From: Novosphingobium sp. PhB57
GTDB lineage: Bacteria > Pseudomonadota > Alphaproteobacteria > Sphingomonadales > Sphingomonadaceae
Direction: 5' to 3'
Length of the DNA: 64,000 nucleotides
Assembly (NCBI RefSeq): GCF_004342985.1
Contig: NZ_SMBO01000002.1
Location: 248,001 to 312,000 of the forward strand
Part shown: piece by piece, positions 26,572-36,593 of the stretch
How positions within the stretch are numbered: position 1 is the stretch's first letter
Layout: each line of letters opens with the position of its first letter
Program-made: the position numbers and the translations under genes
Notes under the pieces: model-generated
Databases searched by the model: none
What the model was told of the DNA's origin: nothing
What the model saw: the letters and a program-made list of their open reading frames with translations, nothing else

Positions 26572-28107
26572 ATGAGCAATGTCCCCCACCAGTCCCGGCG
26601 CACCTTCGCGATCATCTCGCATCCTGACGCCGGTAAGACCACCCTGACCGAGAAGCTGCTGCTGCAAGGCGGCGCGATCCATCTGGCGGGGCAGGTCAAG
26701 GCACGCGGCGCCGCGCGGCGCGCGCGGTCGGACTGGATGAAGATCGAGCAGCAGCGCGGCATTTCCGTGACCAGCTCGGTCATGACCTTCGAGCGCGACG
26801 GGATCACCTTCAACCTGCTCGACACGCCGGGCCACGAAGACTTCTCGGAAGACACGTACCGCACGCTCACCGCCGTCGATTCGGCGATCATGGTGATCGA
26901 CGCGGCCAAGGGTATCGAGCCGCAGACCCGCAAGCTCTTCGAGGTCTGCCGCCTGCGCTCGGTGCCGATCATCACTTTCATCAACAAGGTCGACCGCGAA
27001 GGCCGCGCCTGCTTCGACCTGATGGACGAAGTGGCCGACATGCTGGCGCTGGATGTCTGCCCGATGTCCTGGCCGGTCGGCATGGGGGGCCTGTTCGAAG
27101 GCATTCTCGACATCGCCACGGGCAAGGTCAGCCGTCCGGAAGGGCCGAGCAAGGAGTTCCTCGGCAAAGTCGACGAGAACGTGACCCTGCCCGAAGCCGT
27201 GGCCGAGGAACTGGAACTGGCCCAGGCCGGCTATCCCGAATTCGACGTCGACGCCTATCGCGGCGGCGACCTCACCCCGGTCTACTTCGGCTCGGCGCTC
27301 AAGAACTTCGGCGTCACCGAACTGATCGACGCGATCGAGAAGTTCGCACCGCCGCCGCGCCCGCAGCCTTCGAATGAGGGCACGATCGAGCCGGAGAACA
27401 AGGAAGTCACCGGCTTCATCTTCAAGGTCCAGGCCAATATGGACCCCATGCACCGCGACCGCATCGCCTTCATGCGGCTGGTCTCGGGCACCTTCAAGCG
27501 CGGCATGAAGCTGACGCCCTCGGGCCTGGGCAAGCCGATCGCGGTGCACTCCCCGATCCTGTTCTTTGCGCAGGACCGCGAGATCGCGGACAATGCCGAG
27601 CCGGGCGACATCATCGGCATTCCCAACCACGGCACCCTGCGCGTGGGCGACACCCTGTCCGAGAAGAACCAGGTGCGCTTCACCGGCCTGCCGAACTTCG
27701 CGCCCGAAATCCTGCGCCGCGTCGCCCTGAAGGATCCGACCAAGACCAAGCAGCTGAGGAAGGCGCTGGACGACCTTTCGGAAGAGGGCGTGATCCAGGT
27801 GTTCTACCCGGAGATTGGTTCGCAATGGATCGTCGGCGTGGTCGGCCAGCTCCAGCTCGACGTGCTGATCAGCCGCCTCGAAGCCGAGTACAAGGTCGAG
27901 GCCGTGCTGGAAGGCTCGCCCTTCGACACCGCCCGCTGGATCAAGGGCGACGACAAGACGCTGCGCGACTTCGCCGAGTTCAACAAGATGAACCTCGCCA
28001 AGGACCGCGACGGCGACCCCGTGTTCATGGCGCGCTCGGCCTGGGACGTCAGCTATCAGCAGGAACGCAACCCGGACCTGACCTTCAGCGCCACCAAGGA
28101 GCGTTGA
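26572..28107 (+). CDS. prfC: Peptide chain release factor 3
   Basis: GTPase that recycles RF1 and RF2 from the ribosome after termination. The 511-residue protein has the translational GTPase motifs G1 SHPDAGKTT near residues 15-23, the RF3-specific block QQRGISVTSSVM, G3 DTPGHEDFSEDTYR and G4 NKVDR. Start ATG 26572 (MSNVPHQSRR) matches the family; the open frame upstream is only intergenic repeat. A palindrome begins six bases past the stop. Confidence 0.95.
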   Translation: MSNVPHQSRRTFAIISHPDAGKTTLTEKLLLQGGAIHLAGQVKARGAARRARSDWMKIEQQRGISVTSSVMTFERDGITFNLLDTPGHEDFSEDTYRTLTAVDSAIMVIDAAKGIEPQTRKLFEVCRLRSVPIITFINKVDREGRACFDLMDEVADMLALDVCPMSWPVGMGGLFEGILDIATGKVSRPEGPSKEFLGKVDENVTLPEAVAEELELAQAGYPEFDVDAYRGGDLTPVYFGSALKNFGVTELIDAIEKFAPPPRPQPSNEGTIEPENKEVTGFIFKVQANMDPMHRDRIAFMRLVSGTFKRGMKLTPSGLGKPIAVHSPILFFAQDREIADNAEPGDIIGIPNHGTLRVGDTLSEKNQVRFTGLPNFAPEILRRVALKDPTKTKQLRKALDDLSEEGVIQVFYPEIGSQWIVGVVGQLQLDVLISRLEAEYKVEAVLEGSPFDTARWIKGDDKTLRDFAEFNKMNLAKDRDGDPVFMARSAWDVSYQQERNPDLTFSATKER

Positions 28108-28113
28108 GGATCT

Positions 28114-28142
28114 CGTCGTCCCGGATCAGGTCCGGGACGACG
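28114..28142. repeat. CGTCGTCCCGGA palindrome, copy 2
   Basis: Perfect 12-base arms (CGTCGTCCCGGA and complement, with the loop TCAGG in between), six bases after the prfC stop. See copies at 24682 and 56303. Confidence 0.85.
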
Positions 28143-28155
28143 AACCGGGAACCTC

Positions 28156-28911
28156 ATGCTATTCCGGCGGATTGCTACGCTATCCCCTTGGCCGGAAAGT
28201 CGTTCGTTGCAGATCAAGTTCGCCAGCTACAACATTCACAAGGCCGTCGGTCTCGACCGGCGGCGAGACCCTGAGCGCATCCTGACCGTCCTGCGCGAGA
28301 TCGATGCGGACGTTGTGGCCCTGCAGGAAGTGGACCGCCGTTTCGGCCGCCGGATGAGTGCGCTTCCCCTCGATGCGATCCATACCACCACCGATTATGT
28401 GCCGGTGCCGCTGTCGATGAAGCCGGACAGCCTGGGCTGGCACGGGAACGCCATCCTGGTCCGCAAGGGCATCGAACTGCTCGCGGCGGAGCCCGTCCCG
28501 CTCCCGGTGCTGGAGCCGCGCGGGGCGATCCGGGCCGATCTCTCGCTGGAGGGGCATCGTTTCCGGGTCGTGGGCATGCATCTCGACCTTTCCGGACTGC
28601 GCCGCCGGTTGCAGGTGCGAAGCGTCCTCGACCATTGCGCCCGCTGCGATAGCGCCGTGCCCACCGTGATGATGGGCGATCTCAACGAATGGTCGGCCAA
28701 TGGCGGCTGTTTCCGGGAATTTCACGCGCCCTGGCATGTTCTGGTGCCGGGCCGCAGCTTCCCCTCGCGCAGGCCGATGGCCAGGCTGGACCGTATCATT
28801 GTGTCCGAGCAGTGGTCTGTCCTGGGAACAAATGTGCACCACAGCGCGCTCTCGGCGATAGGATCCGATCATCTGCCCGTGTTCGCCTCGCTGGAGCTGC
28901 CTAAAAAATAG
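28156..28911 (+). CDS. Endonuclease/exonuclease/phosphatase-family hydrolase
   Basis: A cytosolic protein of the EEP superfamily (metal-dependent phosphodiesterases). Motifs: ASYNIHKAVGLD with the first asparagine, LQEVD with the metal-binding glutamate, GMHLDLSGLRRR, MMGDLNEW (catalytic Asp and Asn) and the terminal SDHLPVFASLEL. The ATG at 28156 has GGGAA upstream, but a TTG at 28207 would give the more usual N-terminus (QIKFASYNIH), so the first 17 residues are doubtful. Substrate not assignable; many relatives act on phospholipid or nucleic acid phosphodiesters. Confidence 0.85.
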   Translation: MLFRRIATLSPWPESRSLQIKFASYNIHKAVGLDRRRDPERILTVLREIDADVVALQEVDRRFGRRMSALPLDAIHTTTDYVPVPLSMKPDSLGWHGNAILVRKGIELLAAEPVPLPVLEPRGAIRADLSLEGHRFRVVGMHLDLSGLRRRLQVRSVLDHCARCDSAVPTVMMGDLNEWSANGGCFREFHAPWHVLVPGRSFPSRRPMARLDRIIVSEQWSVLGTNVHHSALSAIGSDHLPVFASLELPKK

Positions 28912-28983
28912 GCAAGTGCTCACGAATCGAGCGACGCATCATGCTGCACTTGCGTTCGGCTGATTAAATTCACGCCGAATTGA

Positions 28984-29400
<417 letters not shown>

Positions 29401-29429
29401 CCGGCGCTTTCGACAGGAGGGAAACCACG

Positions 29430-30734
29430 ATGAACCGCAAGATTCTTTGCGGCGCCGGCGCACTGGGTGCGTCGTTGTTCGCCGCCATGCCTGCCTGGGC
29501 GCAGGACGCCGCCGCCACGCCGACCATCGACAAGGGCGATACCGCCTGGATGCTGACGTCGACGTTGCTCGTCTTCCTGATGATCCTGCCTGGCCTCGCC
29601 CTGTTCTACGGCGGCCTGACCCGCTCGAAGAACATGCTCTCCACCATGACGCAGATCGGCGCAGCGGCCAGCTTCGCCATGCTGATCTGGGTCATGTACG
29701 GCTACACCATGGCCTTCGGTGATGGCGGCAACGCCTTCGTCGCCGGCTTCGGCAAGGCCTTCCTCAAGGGCATCACCCCCGATTCGGTTTCGGGCACCAT
29801 TCCCGAATACGTCTTCGTCTGCTTCCAGATGACTTTCGCGGCGATCACCATCGCGCTGGTCCTGGGCTCGACGGTCGAACGCATCAAGTTCTCGGCAGTC
29901 ATGGTCTTCGCGGCCATCTGGCTGACGATCGTCTACTTCCCGATCGCGCACATGGTATGGGCACCGACCGGCTACTTCTTCGGTCTCGGCGCGCTCGACT
30001 ATGCCGGCGGCACCGTGGTCCACATCAATGCCGGCGTTTCGGCACTGGTGGCCGCGCTGATCCTGGGCAAGCGCAAGGGCTACCCCAACGAACCGATGCC
30101 GCCGCACTCGCTCACGCTGACTTTCGTCGGCACCGGCCTGCTGTGGGTGGGCTGGTTCGGCTTCAACGCCGGCTCGGCTCTCTCGGCCAACGGCGCCGCC
30201 AGCCTTGCCATGATCAACACTTTCGTCGCCACTGCCTCTGCCGGCCTGTTCTGGATGCTCGCCGAGCGTCTGGCCGGTCACAAGGGTTCGGCCCTGGGCT
30301 TCTGCTCGGGCGTCGTCGCCGGCCTCGTCGCCGTCACCCCTGCTGCTGGCAATTCGGGACCCTTCGGCGCCATCGTTCTCGGCGCGGTCGCTTCGATCAT
30401 CTGCTTCTTCGCCGTCAGCAAGCTCAAGCCCATGCTCGGCTATGACGACGCGCTGGATGCCTTCGGCGTCCACGGCATCGGCGGCATCGTCGGCGCCATC
30501 GGCACCGGCATCGTCTGTTCGCCGGCGCTCGGCGGCCCGGGCAAGGCGGACTTCTCGATCGGCTCGCAGCTCGTGATCCAGTTCGAAGCGGTTCTCGCCA
30601 CGATCGTGATCTCCACGATCGGCACCGTCGTCGCGATCTATGTCGCCAAGGCAGTCACCGGCCTGCGCGTCGCTCCCGAAGTCGAACTGGAAGGTCTCGA
30701 CATCGGCGAGCACGGCGAGCGCGCCTACAACTGA
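29430..30734 (+). CDS. amtB: Ammonium transporter
   Basis: Eleven-helix inner-membrane ammonium channel of 434 residues. A signal peptide is visible (ALGASLFAAMPAWAQ, cleavage near residue 25), then the conserved FYGGLTRSKN, the first pore histidine region DYAGGTVVHINAG, and the second in DAFGVHGIGG. ATG 29430 follows AGGAGGG. Cotranscribed with glnK from the sigma-54 promoter and ended by a terminator at 30822. Confidence 0.96.
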   Translation: MNRKILCGAGALGASLFAAMPAWAQDAAATPTIDKGDTAWMLTSTLLVFLMILPGLALFYGGLTRSKNMLSTMTQIGAAASFAMLIWVMYGYTMAFGDGGNAFVAGFGKAFLKGITPDSVSGTIPEYVFVCFQMTFAAITIALVLGSTVERIKFSAVMVFAAIWLTIVYFPIAHMVWAPTGYFFGLGALDYAGGTVVHINAGVSALVAALILGKRKGYPNEPMPPHSLTLTFVGTGLLWVGWFGFNAGSALSANGAASLAMINTFVATASAGLFWMLAERLAGHKGSALGFCSGVVAGLVAVTPAAGNSGPFGAIVLGAVASIICFFAVSKLKPMLGYDDALDAFGVHGIGGIVGAIGTGIVCSPALGGPGKADFSIGSQLVIQFEAVLATIVISTIGTVVAIYVAKAVTGLRVAPEVELEGLDIGEHGERAYN

Positions 30735-30821
30735 GCTTCAAGTTTGGCGGCGGCGGGTACTTCCTCCTCTCCTCTCACCTGTCGCCGCCTACAGATGTTC
30801 CTCCTGCGAACACAAACTCAA

Positions 30822-30852
30822 GGGCCGGAGCCAGCCGCTCCGGCCCATTTTT
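30822..30852 (+). terminator. Terminator after amtB
   Basis: A perfect 10-bp stem (30822-30831 and 30837-30846) with a five-base loop, followed by ATTTTT. It separates glnK-amtB from the second P-II gene. Confidence 0.87.
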
Positions 30853-30928
30853 CGTGCCAAATCGCTTTGTGGTCGCGCCCGGATGTGGGATGCTCGCCCT
30901 GCAGCTTCCGCGCAGGAGCCGTCGGGTA

Positions 30929-30960
30929 CTTGAACCGGCCTTTCGGGGCTTGAACCGGCC
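30929..30960 (+). repeat. Direct repeat in the leader of the second P-II gene
   Basis: CTTGAACCGGCC occurs twice, 20 bases apart start to start, ending right at the ribosome site of the P-II gene at 30973. It could be a regulator site or a small local duplication; two helical turns of spacing favours a protein-binding role. Confidence 0.55.
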
Positions 30961-30972
30961 AGGAGAACGGGC

Positions 30973-31311
30973 GTGAAGTACATCATCGCGATCATCAAGC
31001 CGTTCAAGTTCGCCGAAGTCAGGGAGGCGCTGTCCGCCGCCGGAATTTCGGGCCTGACAGTCTCTGAAGTCAGCGGCTTCGGCCGGCAGAAGGGGCAGAG
31101 CGAGATCTATCGCGGCGCGGAATACGCCTCGAGCATGGTGCCCAAGCTGAAGCTGGAAATCGCCGTTTCGGATGCTTTTGCCGGCACGGTGATAGAGATC
31201 ATCCGCAACACGGCCAGCACCGAGGAAATCGGGGACGGGAAGATCTTCGTCTTCGACCTGGCCGATGTGCTGCGCGTCCGCACCGGCGAACAGGGCGAAA
31301 TCGCGCTCTAG
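30973..31311 (+). CDS. Second nitrogen regulatory protein P-II
   Basis: A 112-residue paralogue of the glnK product 1.5 kb upstream, with the same length, Tyr51 in RGAEYASSM, and the end TGEQGEIAL. GTG is the start, with AGGAGA six bases ahead. It sits behind the amtB terminator and so must have its own promoter; no sigma-54 consensus is seen in its leader. Whether it is a GlnB or second GlnK cannot be told, since it lacks a glnA neighbour. Confidence 0.93.
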   Translation: MKYIIAIIKPFKFAEVREALSAAGISGLTVSEVSGFGRQKGQSEIYRGAEYASSMVPKLKLEIAVSDAFAGTVIEIIRNTASTEEIGDGKIFVFDLADVLRVRTGEQGEIAL

Positions 31312-31348
31312 CGCGCGAAAGCCCCGAAGCGCCGTGCAGCCGCCAGGC

Positions 31349-31777
31349 TCAATTGCCGGCGGCGAACATATCGATAAGCTGGCGGATCGGCGAGACGTCG
31401 TAGCCCGCTGCGGCGGCCTTCGATGCGATCACGGAAGGGTTGTCCCCCGCCTTGGCACGGGCCAGCGCCCAGAGCAGGGTCGATCGCGTTCCCGAACGGC
31501 AATAGGCCAGAACCGGACCATCGGCAGTATCCAGGGCCTTGGCCATGGCATCGACCTGGGCCTGGCTGAAACCGCCATGGCCTACGGGAATGGCCACATA
31601 GTCGATCCCCGCGGCGCGCGCTTCCGCCTCGATCGCATCGCCCGGGGTCTGATCGTCGCTCTCGCCCTCGGGGCGGTTGTTGACGATCCGCACGATTCCC
31701 ATTTCCTTCGCTTCGGCGATGGCTTCGGTGCCGATTTGCGGGCTGGCGAAGACGGAGTCGGTGATCTGGCGGAACAT
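31349..31777 (-). CDS. TIGR01244-family phosphatase/sulfurtransferase-like protein
   Basis: A 142-residue cytosolic protein of the DUF442/TIGR01244 type. It has a phosphatase-like P-loop AYCRSGTRSTLLWA near residues 92-105, with cysteine and arginine as in dual-specificity phosphatases, and the early block IVNNRPEGESDDQ. Related domains occur in sulfide-oxidising fusion proteins (Blh), but here it stands alone. ATG 31777 (MFRQITD) is chosen over a longer frame that lacks conservation. Confidence 0.82.
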   Translation of the reverse strand: MFRQITDSVFASPQIGTEAIAEAKEMGIVRIVNNRPEGESDDQTPGDAIEAEARAAGIDYVAIPVGHGGFSQAQVDAMAKALDTADGPVLAYCRSGTRSTLLWALARAKAGDNPSVIASKAAAAGYDVSPIRQLIDMFAAGN

Positions 31778-32077
31778 GAAAGCGAGTCTCCGGTATGAAA
31801 CGGGCTGTTTGCGCCCCGGTTCGGCCTGAAATTCGTCCACGTCAAGCGCCCTGTTCCCGCTAAAAGCAAGCCGGAACGTCGTGAAAATGCGTTATTTCGT
31901 CGATTGGACGGGATTCTGGACCGTAATTGTGTTCGCCATGTGGCAGAACCTCGTGTATGACTGGAGATCGCAGGTAGGATCCGGCTTGTCCCGGCTGTCT
32001 TGCTTGCCTCCCGGCGCGGTTCGTCCACGTGACCGGGTTTATGCTTTTTGGGGCGCAGCGAAGGTACGTTCGTAGAC

Positions 32078-32857
32078 ATGGGTTTTGACAGAGGTCGTCG
32101 CGGAAGGGGACGCGACAAGCGCGATGGTGGTTTTGGTGAGAACGAGTTCGATCCGTTCTTCGCCGGCCAGGATCGTTTCGGTGGCGGTGACCGTTTCGGT
32201 GGCGGCGGCGATCGCTTCGGCGGTGGCGGTGGTGACCGCGGTGGTTTCGGCGGCGGTGACCGCTTCGGCGGCGGCGGCGGTGATCGCGGCGGCTTCGGCG
32301 GCCCGCGCGGCGGCGGCGGTGGCGGCTTCGGCGGACCCCGCGGTGGCGGCGGTGGCGGCGGAATGCCTGCCCAGGTCGTCGGCCAGGGCAAGGGCGTCGT
32401 AAAGTTCTTCAACGGCGCCAAGGGCTTCGGTTTCATTCAGCGCGATGAAGGCGGCGAAGACGTCTTCGTGCACATCAGCGCAGTGGAACGTGCCGGCCTC
32501 GAAGGCCTGGCTGAAGGCCAGCAGCTCGAATTCCAGCTCGTCGACCGCGGCGGCAAGATTTCGGCCAGCGAACTCGTCGTCGTCGGCGACGTGATCCCTG
32601 TCGAAAAGCGCGAGCCTGCGCCGCAGCGTCAGCTGACCGGCGAAAAGGCCACCGGCACCGTGAAGTTCTTCAATTCCATGAAGGGCTTCGGCTTCATCAC
32701 CCGTGATGACGGCCAGCCGGACGCATTCGTTCACATCAGCGCTGTCGAGCGTTCGGGCCTTGGCGCCCTGAACGAAGGCGATCGCGTTGAGTTCGACATC
32801 GAGGTCGATCGACGAGGCAAGTACTCGGCGGTCAACCTGGCGCCGCTCCAGGGCTGA
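32078..32857 (+). CDS. Double cold-shock-domain protein with Gly/Arg-rich head
   Basis: A 259-residue RNA-binding protein. The first ~95 residues are disordered, built from repeats of RFGGG, GGDRGGFGG and PRGGGG, and resemble an RGG box. Two CspA-like cold-shock domains follow (about residues 103-170 and 192-258), each with RNP1 (KGFGFI) and RNP2 (VFVHIS or AFVHIS). ATG 32078 is chosen; its ribosome site is weak (AAGG 14 bases off). The roughly 300-base leader before it has no gene and may carry cold-responsive RNA structure, as in other csp genes. Confidence 0.88.
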   Translation: MGFDRGRRGRGRDKRDGGFGENEFDPFFAGQDRFGGGDRFGGGGDRFGGGGGDRGGFGGGDRFGGGGGDRGGFGGPRGGGGGGFGGPRGGGGGGGMPAQVVGQGKGVVKFFNGAKGFGFIQRDEGGEDVFVHISAVERAGLEGLAEGQQLEFQLVDRGGKISASELVVVGDVIPVEKREPAPQRQLTGEKATGTVKFFNSMKGFGFITRDDGQPDAFVHISAVERSGLGALNEGDRVEFDIEVDRRGKYSAVNLAPLQG

Positions 32858-32914
32858 TCAGCCTGCAACGCTTCCGGTGTTTGACCGGGAGCCTGCAAAC
32901 ACCTAAAAGCGCGC

Positions 32915-32950
32915 AAATGGCGGTCCGGATAGGGCCGCCATTTGTCGTTT
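32915..32950 (+). terminator. Probable terminator after the cold-shock gene
   Basis: Arms AAATGGCGG and CCGCCATTT (32915-32923, 32934-32942) form a 9-bp stem; the following TTTGTCGTTT is only moderately T-rich. Lies between the cold-shock gene and argD. Confidence 0.6.
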
Positions 32951-32997
32951 GCGATTCCCGTTTTCACTTCACTGTTTCGTTATCGAGGAATTCCGTC

Positions 32998-34188
32998 ATG
33001 TCGATCACTCCGCTGATGCCCGTGTACCCCCGGTGCGGCGTTCGGCCCGTTCGCGGCGAACACTGCCACCTCATCAGTGAAGACGGTCGCCGATTCCTCG
33101 ATTTCGCCAGCGGCATTGCCGTCAACCTGCTGGGCCATTCGCATCCCGGCCTGATCGGCGCGATCCAGAAGCAGGCCGAGACGCTGATGCATGTCTCCAA
33201 TCTTTACGGCAGCCCGCAGGGCGAGGCGATTGCCCAGCGCATCATCGACCTGACTTTCGCCGATACCGTGTTCTTCACCAATTCCGGCGCGGAAGCGGTG
33301 GAATGCGCGATCAAGACTGCGCGCGCTTATCACCAGCACGTCGGCAACGACCACAAGTACGAGCTGATCACGTTCAACAACGCCTTCCACGGCCGGACCA
33401 TGGCGACGATCAGCGCCTCCAACCAGGAAAAGATGCACAAGGGCTTCTTGCCGCTGCTGCCTGGTTTCAAGTACCTGGACTTCAATGACCTGGAAGCGGC
33501 CAAGGCTGCGATCGGCCCCAACACGGCCGGTTTCCTGGTCGAGCCGATCCAGGGCGAAGGCGGCGTGCGCATCGCCTCCGACGAATTCCTCCAGGGCCTG
33601 CGCCAGCTTTGCGACGAGCATGACCTCATGCTCGTCCTCGACGAAGTGCAGAGCGGCGTCGGCCGCGCCGGCACGCTCTATGCTTACGAGCAGTTCGGCG
33701 TGGTGCCGGATATCATGTCCACCGCCAAGGGCATCGGCGGCGGCTTCCCCGTCGGCGCCTGCCTCGCCACCGAGAAGGCCGCGCGCGGCATGTTGATCGG
33801 CGCGCATGGCTCGACTTATGGCGGCAATCCCTTCGCCATGGCCGCGATCGGCGCGGTGCTCGACGTGGTTTCGGACGAGGCCTTCCTCGCCGATGTCCGC
33901 GCCAAGGGCGAACGCCTGCGCGCACGGCTGGAACAGTTCATCGGCAATTATCCCGAGCTGTTCGAATCGGTCCACGGGCGCGGCCTGTTCATCGGCATCA
34001 AGCTGAAGAGCGAACCGCGCGCCTTTGTGGCCCACATGCGCGACAATCATCAGGTGCTGACCGTTTCGGCGGGCGACAACGTCGTGCGCGTGCTGCCGCC
34101 GCTGGTGATCGACGACAGCCACATCGACGAGTTCATGGACCGGCTTTCCGCGGCTGCGGCAAGCTACCAGCCTGAAGGGGTGGCCTGA
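32998..34188 (+). CDS. argD: Acetylornithine/succinyldiaminopimelate aminotransferase
   Basis: PLP enzyme of 396 residues that transaminates N-acetylglutamate semialdehyde in arginine synthesis and often the analogous lysine step. Class III signatures: [14 protein letters not shown], the PLP aspartate in [14 protein letters not shown], and the Schiff-base lysine in [13 protein letters not shown] 32998 follows a weak purine site. Its stop overlaps the argF start by one base (TGATG), so the two are translationally coupled. Confidence 0.95.
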   Translation: MSITPLMPVYPRCGVRPVRGEHCHLISEDGRRFLDFASGIAVNLLGHSHPGLIGAIQKQAETLMHVSNLYGSPQGEAIAQRIIDLTFADTVFFTNSGAEAVECAIKTARAYHQHVGNDHKYELITFNNAFHGRTMATISASNQEKMHKGFLPLLPGFKYLDFNDLEAAKAAIGPNTAGFLVEPIQGEGGVRIASDEFLQGLRQLCDEHDLMLVLDEVQSGVGRAGTLYAYEQFGVVPDIMSTAKGIGGGFPVGACLATEKAARGMLIGAHGSTYGGNPFAMAAIGAVLDVVSDEAFLADVRAKGERLRARLEQFIGNYPELFESVHGRGLFIGIKLKSEPRAFVAHMRDNHQVLTVSAGDNVVRVLPPLVIDDSHIDEFMDRLSAAAASYQPEGVA

Positions 34189-35114
34189 TGAGCCGGGATT
34201 TCGTAGACCTGAGTGACGCCGGCGGCCCCGTCCTGGCGGCGATGATCAACGATGCCATAGACCGCAAGGCGGCACGCAAGGGTTGGCCTAAGGGCAAACC
34301 CGATGCCGACGCCCCGCTGGACGGTCATGTGCTGGCGATGATCTTCGAGAAGAACTCGACTCGCACCCGCGTCTCTTTCGACATGGCCATGCGCCAGCTC
34401 GGCGGCAGTGCGTTGATCCTCGAATCGGGTTCGACGCAGCTCGGCCGCGGCGAAACGGTGGCGGATACCGCCCGCGTGCTCAGCCGCATGGTCGATGCGA
34501 TCATGATCCGCACCGACGATCACGCCAAGATCGAGGAACTGGCGCGCCATGCCGACGTGCCGGTCATCAACGGACTTACCGACCTTTCGCACCCCTGCCA
34601 GATCGTGGCCGATCTGCTGACCATCGTCGAGCGCGGCTTCTCGCTGCCCGGGCTTCAGCTTGCCTGGCTGGGCGATGGCAACAACGTGGCCAACTCGCTG
34701 ATCGAGGCGGCAGGGCTGATGAAGTTCACCATCCGTATCGGTGGTCCGGCAGGCTATGAGCCCGATGCCGGCTTCGTCGAGCGCGCCCGCGCAGCGGGCG
34801 GCGAAGTGATCTTCACGCAAGATCCGGTCGAGGCCGTTCGCGGCGCGCAAGTGGTCGTCACCGATACCTGGGTCTCGATGGGCCAGGCCGGCGGCGAGGT
34901 GCATGTCGCGGCGATGCAGCCCTACCAGGTCAACCCGGCGCTCATGGGCGCTGCGGCCGACAATGCCATGTTCCTGCACTGCCTGCCCGCGCACCGCGGA
35001 GAGGAAGTGACGGACGATGTGATCGACGGACCGCAGTCCGGCGCCTGGGACGAGGCCGAGAACCGCATCCATGCCCAGAAATCCGTCTTGCTCTGGGCGC
35101 TGGGCAAGCTGTGA
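34188..35114 (+). CDS. argF: Ornithine carbamoyltransferase
   Basis: Makes citrulline from ornithine and carbamoyl phosphate. The 308-residue protein carries the carbamoyl-phosphate loop [13 protein letters not shown] near residue 50, HPCQ near residue 130, DTWVSMGQ, and [15 protein letters not shown]. Middle gene of argD-argF-hslO; the start of hslO overlaps its stop by four bases. Confidence 0.95.
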   Translation: MSRDFVDLSDAGGPVLAAMINDAIDRKAARKGWPKGKPDADAPLDGHVLAMIFEKNSTRTRVSFDMAMRQLGGSALILESGSTQLGRGETVADTARVLSRMVDAIMIRTDDHAKIEELARHADVPVINGLTDLSHPCQIVADLLTIVERGFSLPGLQLAWLGDGNNVANSLIEAAGLMKFTIRIGGPAGYEPDAGFVERARAAGGEVIFTQDPVEAVRGAQVVVTDTWVSMGQAGGEVHVAAMQPYQVNPALMGAAADNAMFLHCLPAHRGEEVTDDVIDGPQSGAWDEAENRIHAQKSVLLWALGKL

Positions 35115-36016
35115 TCGACGATACGCTGCGAAGCGACGACACCGGGTTCGATCGCGTCCTGGCCTTCACGGTTCCCGCGCGCCACGCGCGCGGGCGTGTC
35201 GTGCGGCTGGGGCCGGTGCTGGAAACGGTGCTTTCCGCGCATAGCTATCCCAAGGTCGTCAAGCACGTCCTGGCCGAGGCGCTGGTGCTGACCGCGTTGA
35301 TGGGCTCTCTGCTCAAGGAGGACGGCGCGCAGCTGACTTTCCAGGCCCAGGCCGAGGGCGGCGCGGTGGATCTGCTCGTCTGCGATTATCGTAACGGGGA
35401 ACTGCGTGGCTACTTGCGCCACGATCCGGACCTGGTCGAGCGGCTTGAGGAAGATTGCTCGCTGGAGGCGATCTTCGGCGCCGGTTACCTGGCGATCACT
35501 TTCGATCTGGAAGCCTCGAACCAGCGCTATCAGGGCGTGGTGCCGCTGGAAGGCGCCTCGCTGGCGGAAGCCTGCGAGAACTATTTCGCGCAGTCCGAGC
35601 AGTTGCCTACCGTCATCCGCGTTTCGGTTCGCTCCAATGAACTGCGCTGCGTGGCCGGCGGACTGCTGGTGCAGCACCTGCCGGACGGCGAGGAAGGCAA
35701 GGAGCGGCTCCATGCCAAGGAGACGCATCCGGATTGGGAGCATGTCTCGATCATGACCCAGAGCGTCCAGCCGGCCGAACTGGTGGATCCGGTGCTGAAT
35801 CTGGAGCAGCTCGTCTGGCGGCTTTTCCACGAGGAAGACGAAGTCCGGGTCGAGCCGCTGGAGCCGCTGGAGCGCGGCTGCCGCTGTTCGGTGGAATACT
35901 ATCGGAACATCCTTGAACGCTTCCCCGAAAGCGAAAAGGCCGACATGCGAGACGAAACGGGTATGGTTCCCGTGGATTGTGCTTTCTGTTCCAAGATCTT
36001 GCACGTCCCCGTGTAG
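35111..36016 (+). CDS. hslO: Redox-regulated chaperone Hsp33
   Basis: Holdase activated by oxidative unfolding. The 301-residue protein has the N-terminal substrate-binding domain and, at the C-terminus, the zinc switch CxC...CxxC: GCRCSVEY near residue 257 and CAFC near residue 293. All four cysteines are present, so redox control should be intact. GTG start overlaps argF (GTGA), suggesting coupling to arginine genes, an arrangement seen in other alphaproteobacteria. Confidence 0.94.
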   Translation: MIDDTLRSDDTGFDRVLAFTVPARHARGRVVRLGPVLETVLSAHSYPKVVKHVLAEALVLTALMGSLLKEDGAQLTFQAQAEGGAVDLLVCDYRNGELRGYLRHDPDLVERLEEDCSLEAIFGAGYLAITFDLEASNQRYQGVVPLEGASLAEACENYFAQSEQLPTVIRVSVRSNELRCVAGGLLVQHLPDGEEGKERLHAKETHPDWEHVSIMTQSVQPAELVDPVLNLEQLVWRLFHEEDEVRVEPLEPLERGCRCSVEYYRNILERFPESEKADMRDETGMVPVDCAFCSKILHVPV

Positions 36017-36065
36017 TAATTTTCATCCCGCCGACCGGCTTGTCTTGTCGGCGGGGAATGACGAT

Positions 36066-36545
36066 ATGGGGCCCATGACCAAGCCCCAGGCACGAAATAC
36101 CTCCCGTTCGGCCCGCAAGGGCTCCCCTGTTTTACAACTGCGGATGCGGACGGCCCTTATCGTCCTGACTGTCGGCGCGGCGCTTGGCGCCGGGTCGGGG
36201 GTGATGGGACAGAAGCGGTCTCTGGACATGCTGGACCAGCTGGAGTCGGGCTCCTGGGAGCTGCGCGAGCGGGGGCAGGGCGGCTCCGTCAACGATGTCT
36301 GCGTTCGCAGCGGGCGTCAGTTGATCCAGCTCCGCCATGCCGGCCTGGCCTGCAATTCCGTGGTCGTCGAAGATTCGCCCGCCGAAGTCGTGGTGCAATA
36401 TACCTGCGCGGGCCAGGGTTACGGCCGCACGCGCATTCGCCGCGAGACCGATGCCCTGGTGCAGATCGACACCCAGGGCATCGTCAATGGCCTGCCCTTC
36501 GCTTATGCGGGTGAAGGTCGCCGGCTGGGTGCCTGCCGCAACTAG
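36066..36545 (+). CDS. DUF3617-like secreted or membrane-anchored protein
   Basis: A 159-residue protein. A basic head is followed by a hydrophobic helix (ALIVLTVGAALGAGSG, residues 30-45), then a domain with the SGSWELRERG and VCVRSGRQLIQLRH blocks and cysteines that resemble the DUF3617 type. Function unknown. ATG 36066 has GGGG eight bases ahead; ATGs at 36075 and 36144 are alternatives, the last giving a cleaner signal peptide. The ribosome site lies inside a hairpin (36027-36055). Confidence 0.7.
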   Translation: MGPMTKPQARNTSRSARKGSPVLQLRMRTALIVLTVGAALGAGSGVMGQKRSLDMLDQLESGSWELRERGQGGSVNDVCVRSGRQLIQLRHAGLACNSVVVEDSPAEVVVQYTCAGQGYGRTRIRRETDALVQIDTQGIVNGLPFAYAGEGRRLGACRN

Positions 36546-36593
36546 GGTAAGCACATGGTTGTCATCGCTCCGGCGAAAGCCTAGCGCAGGGCC

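Noticed and set aside
31881..32075. 64-codon frame in the cold-shock leader
   Set aside because: GTG start, no ribosome site, no family likeness; it overlaps the likely 5' leader and ends just before the real start.
32160..32365. Dense GGTGGCGGC-type repeats suspected as a CRISPR or mobile repeat
   Set aside because: They are in-frame codons for the glycine-rich head of the cold-shock protein, without spacers of constant length.
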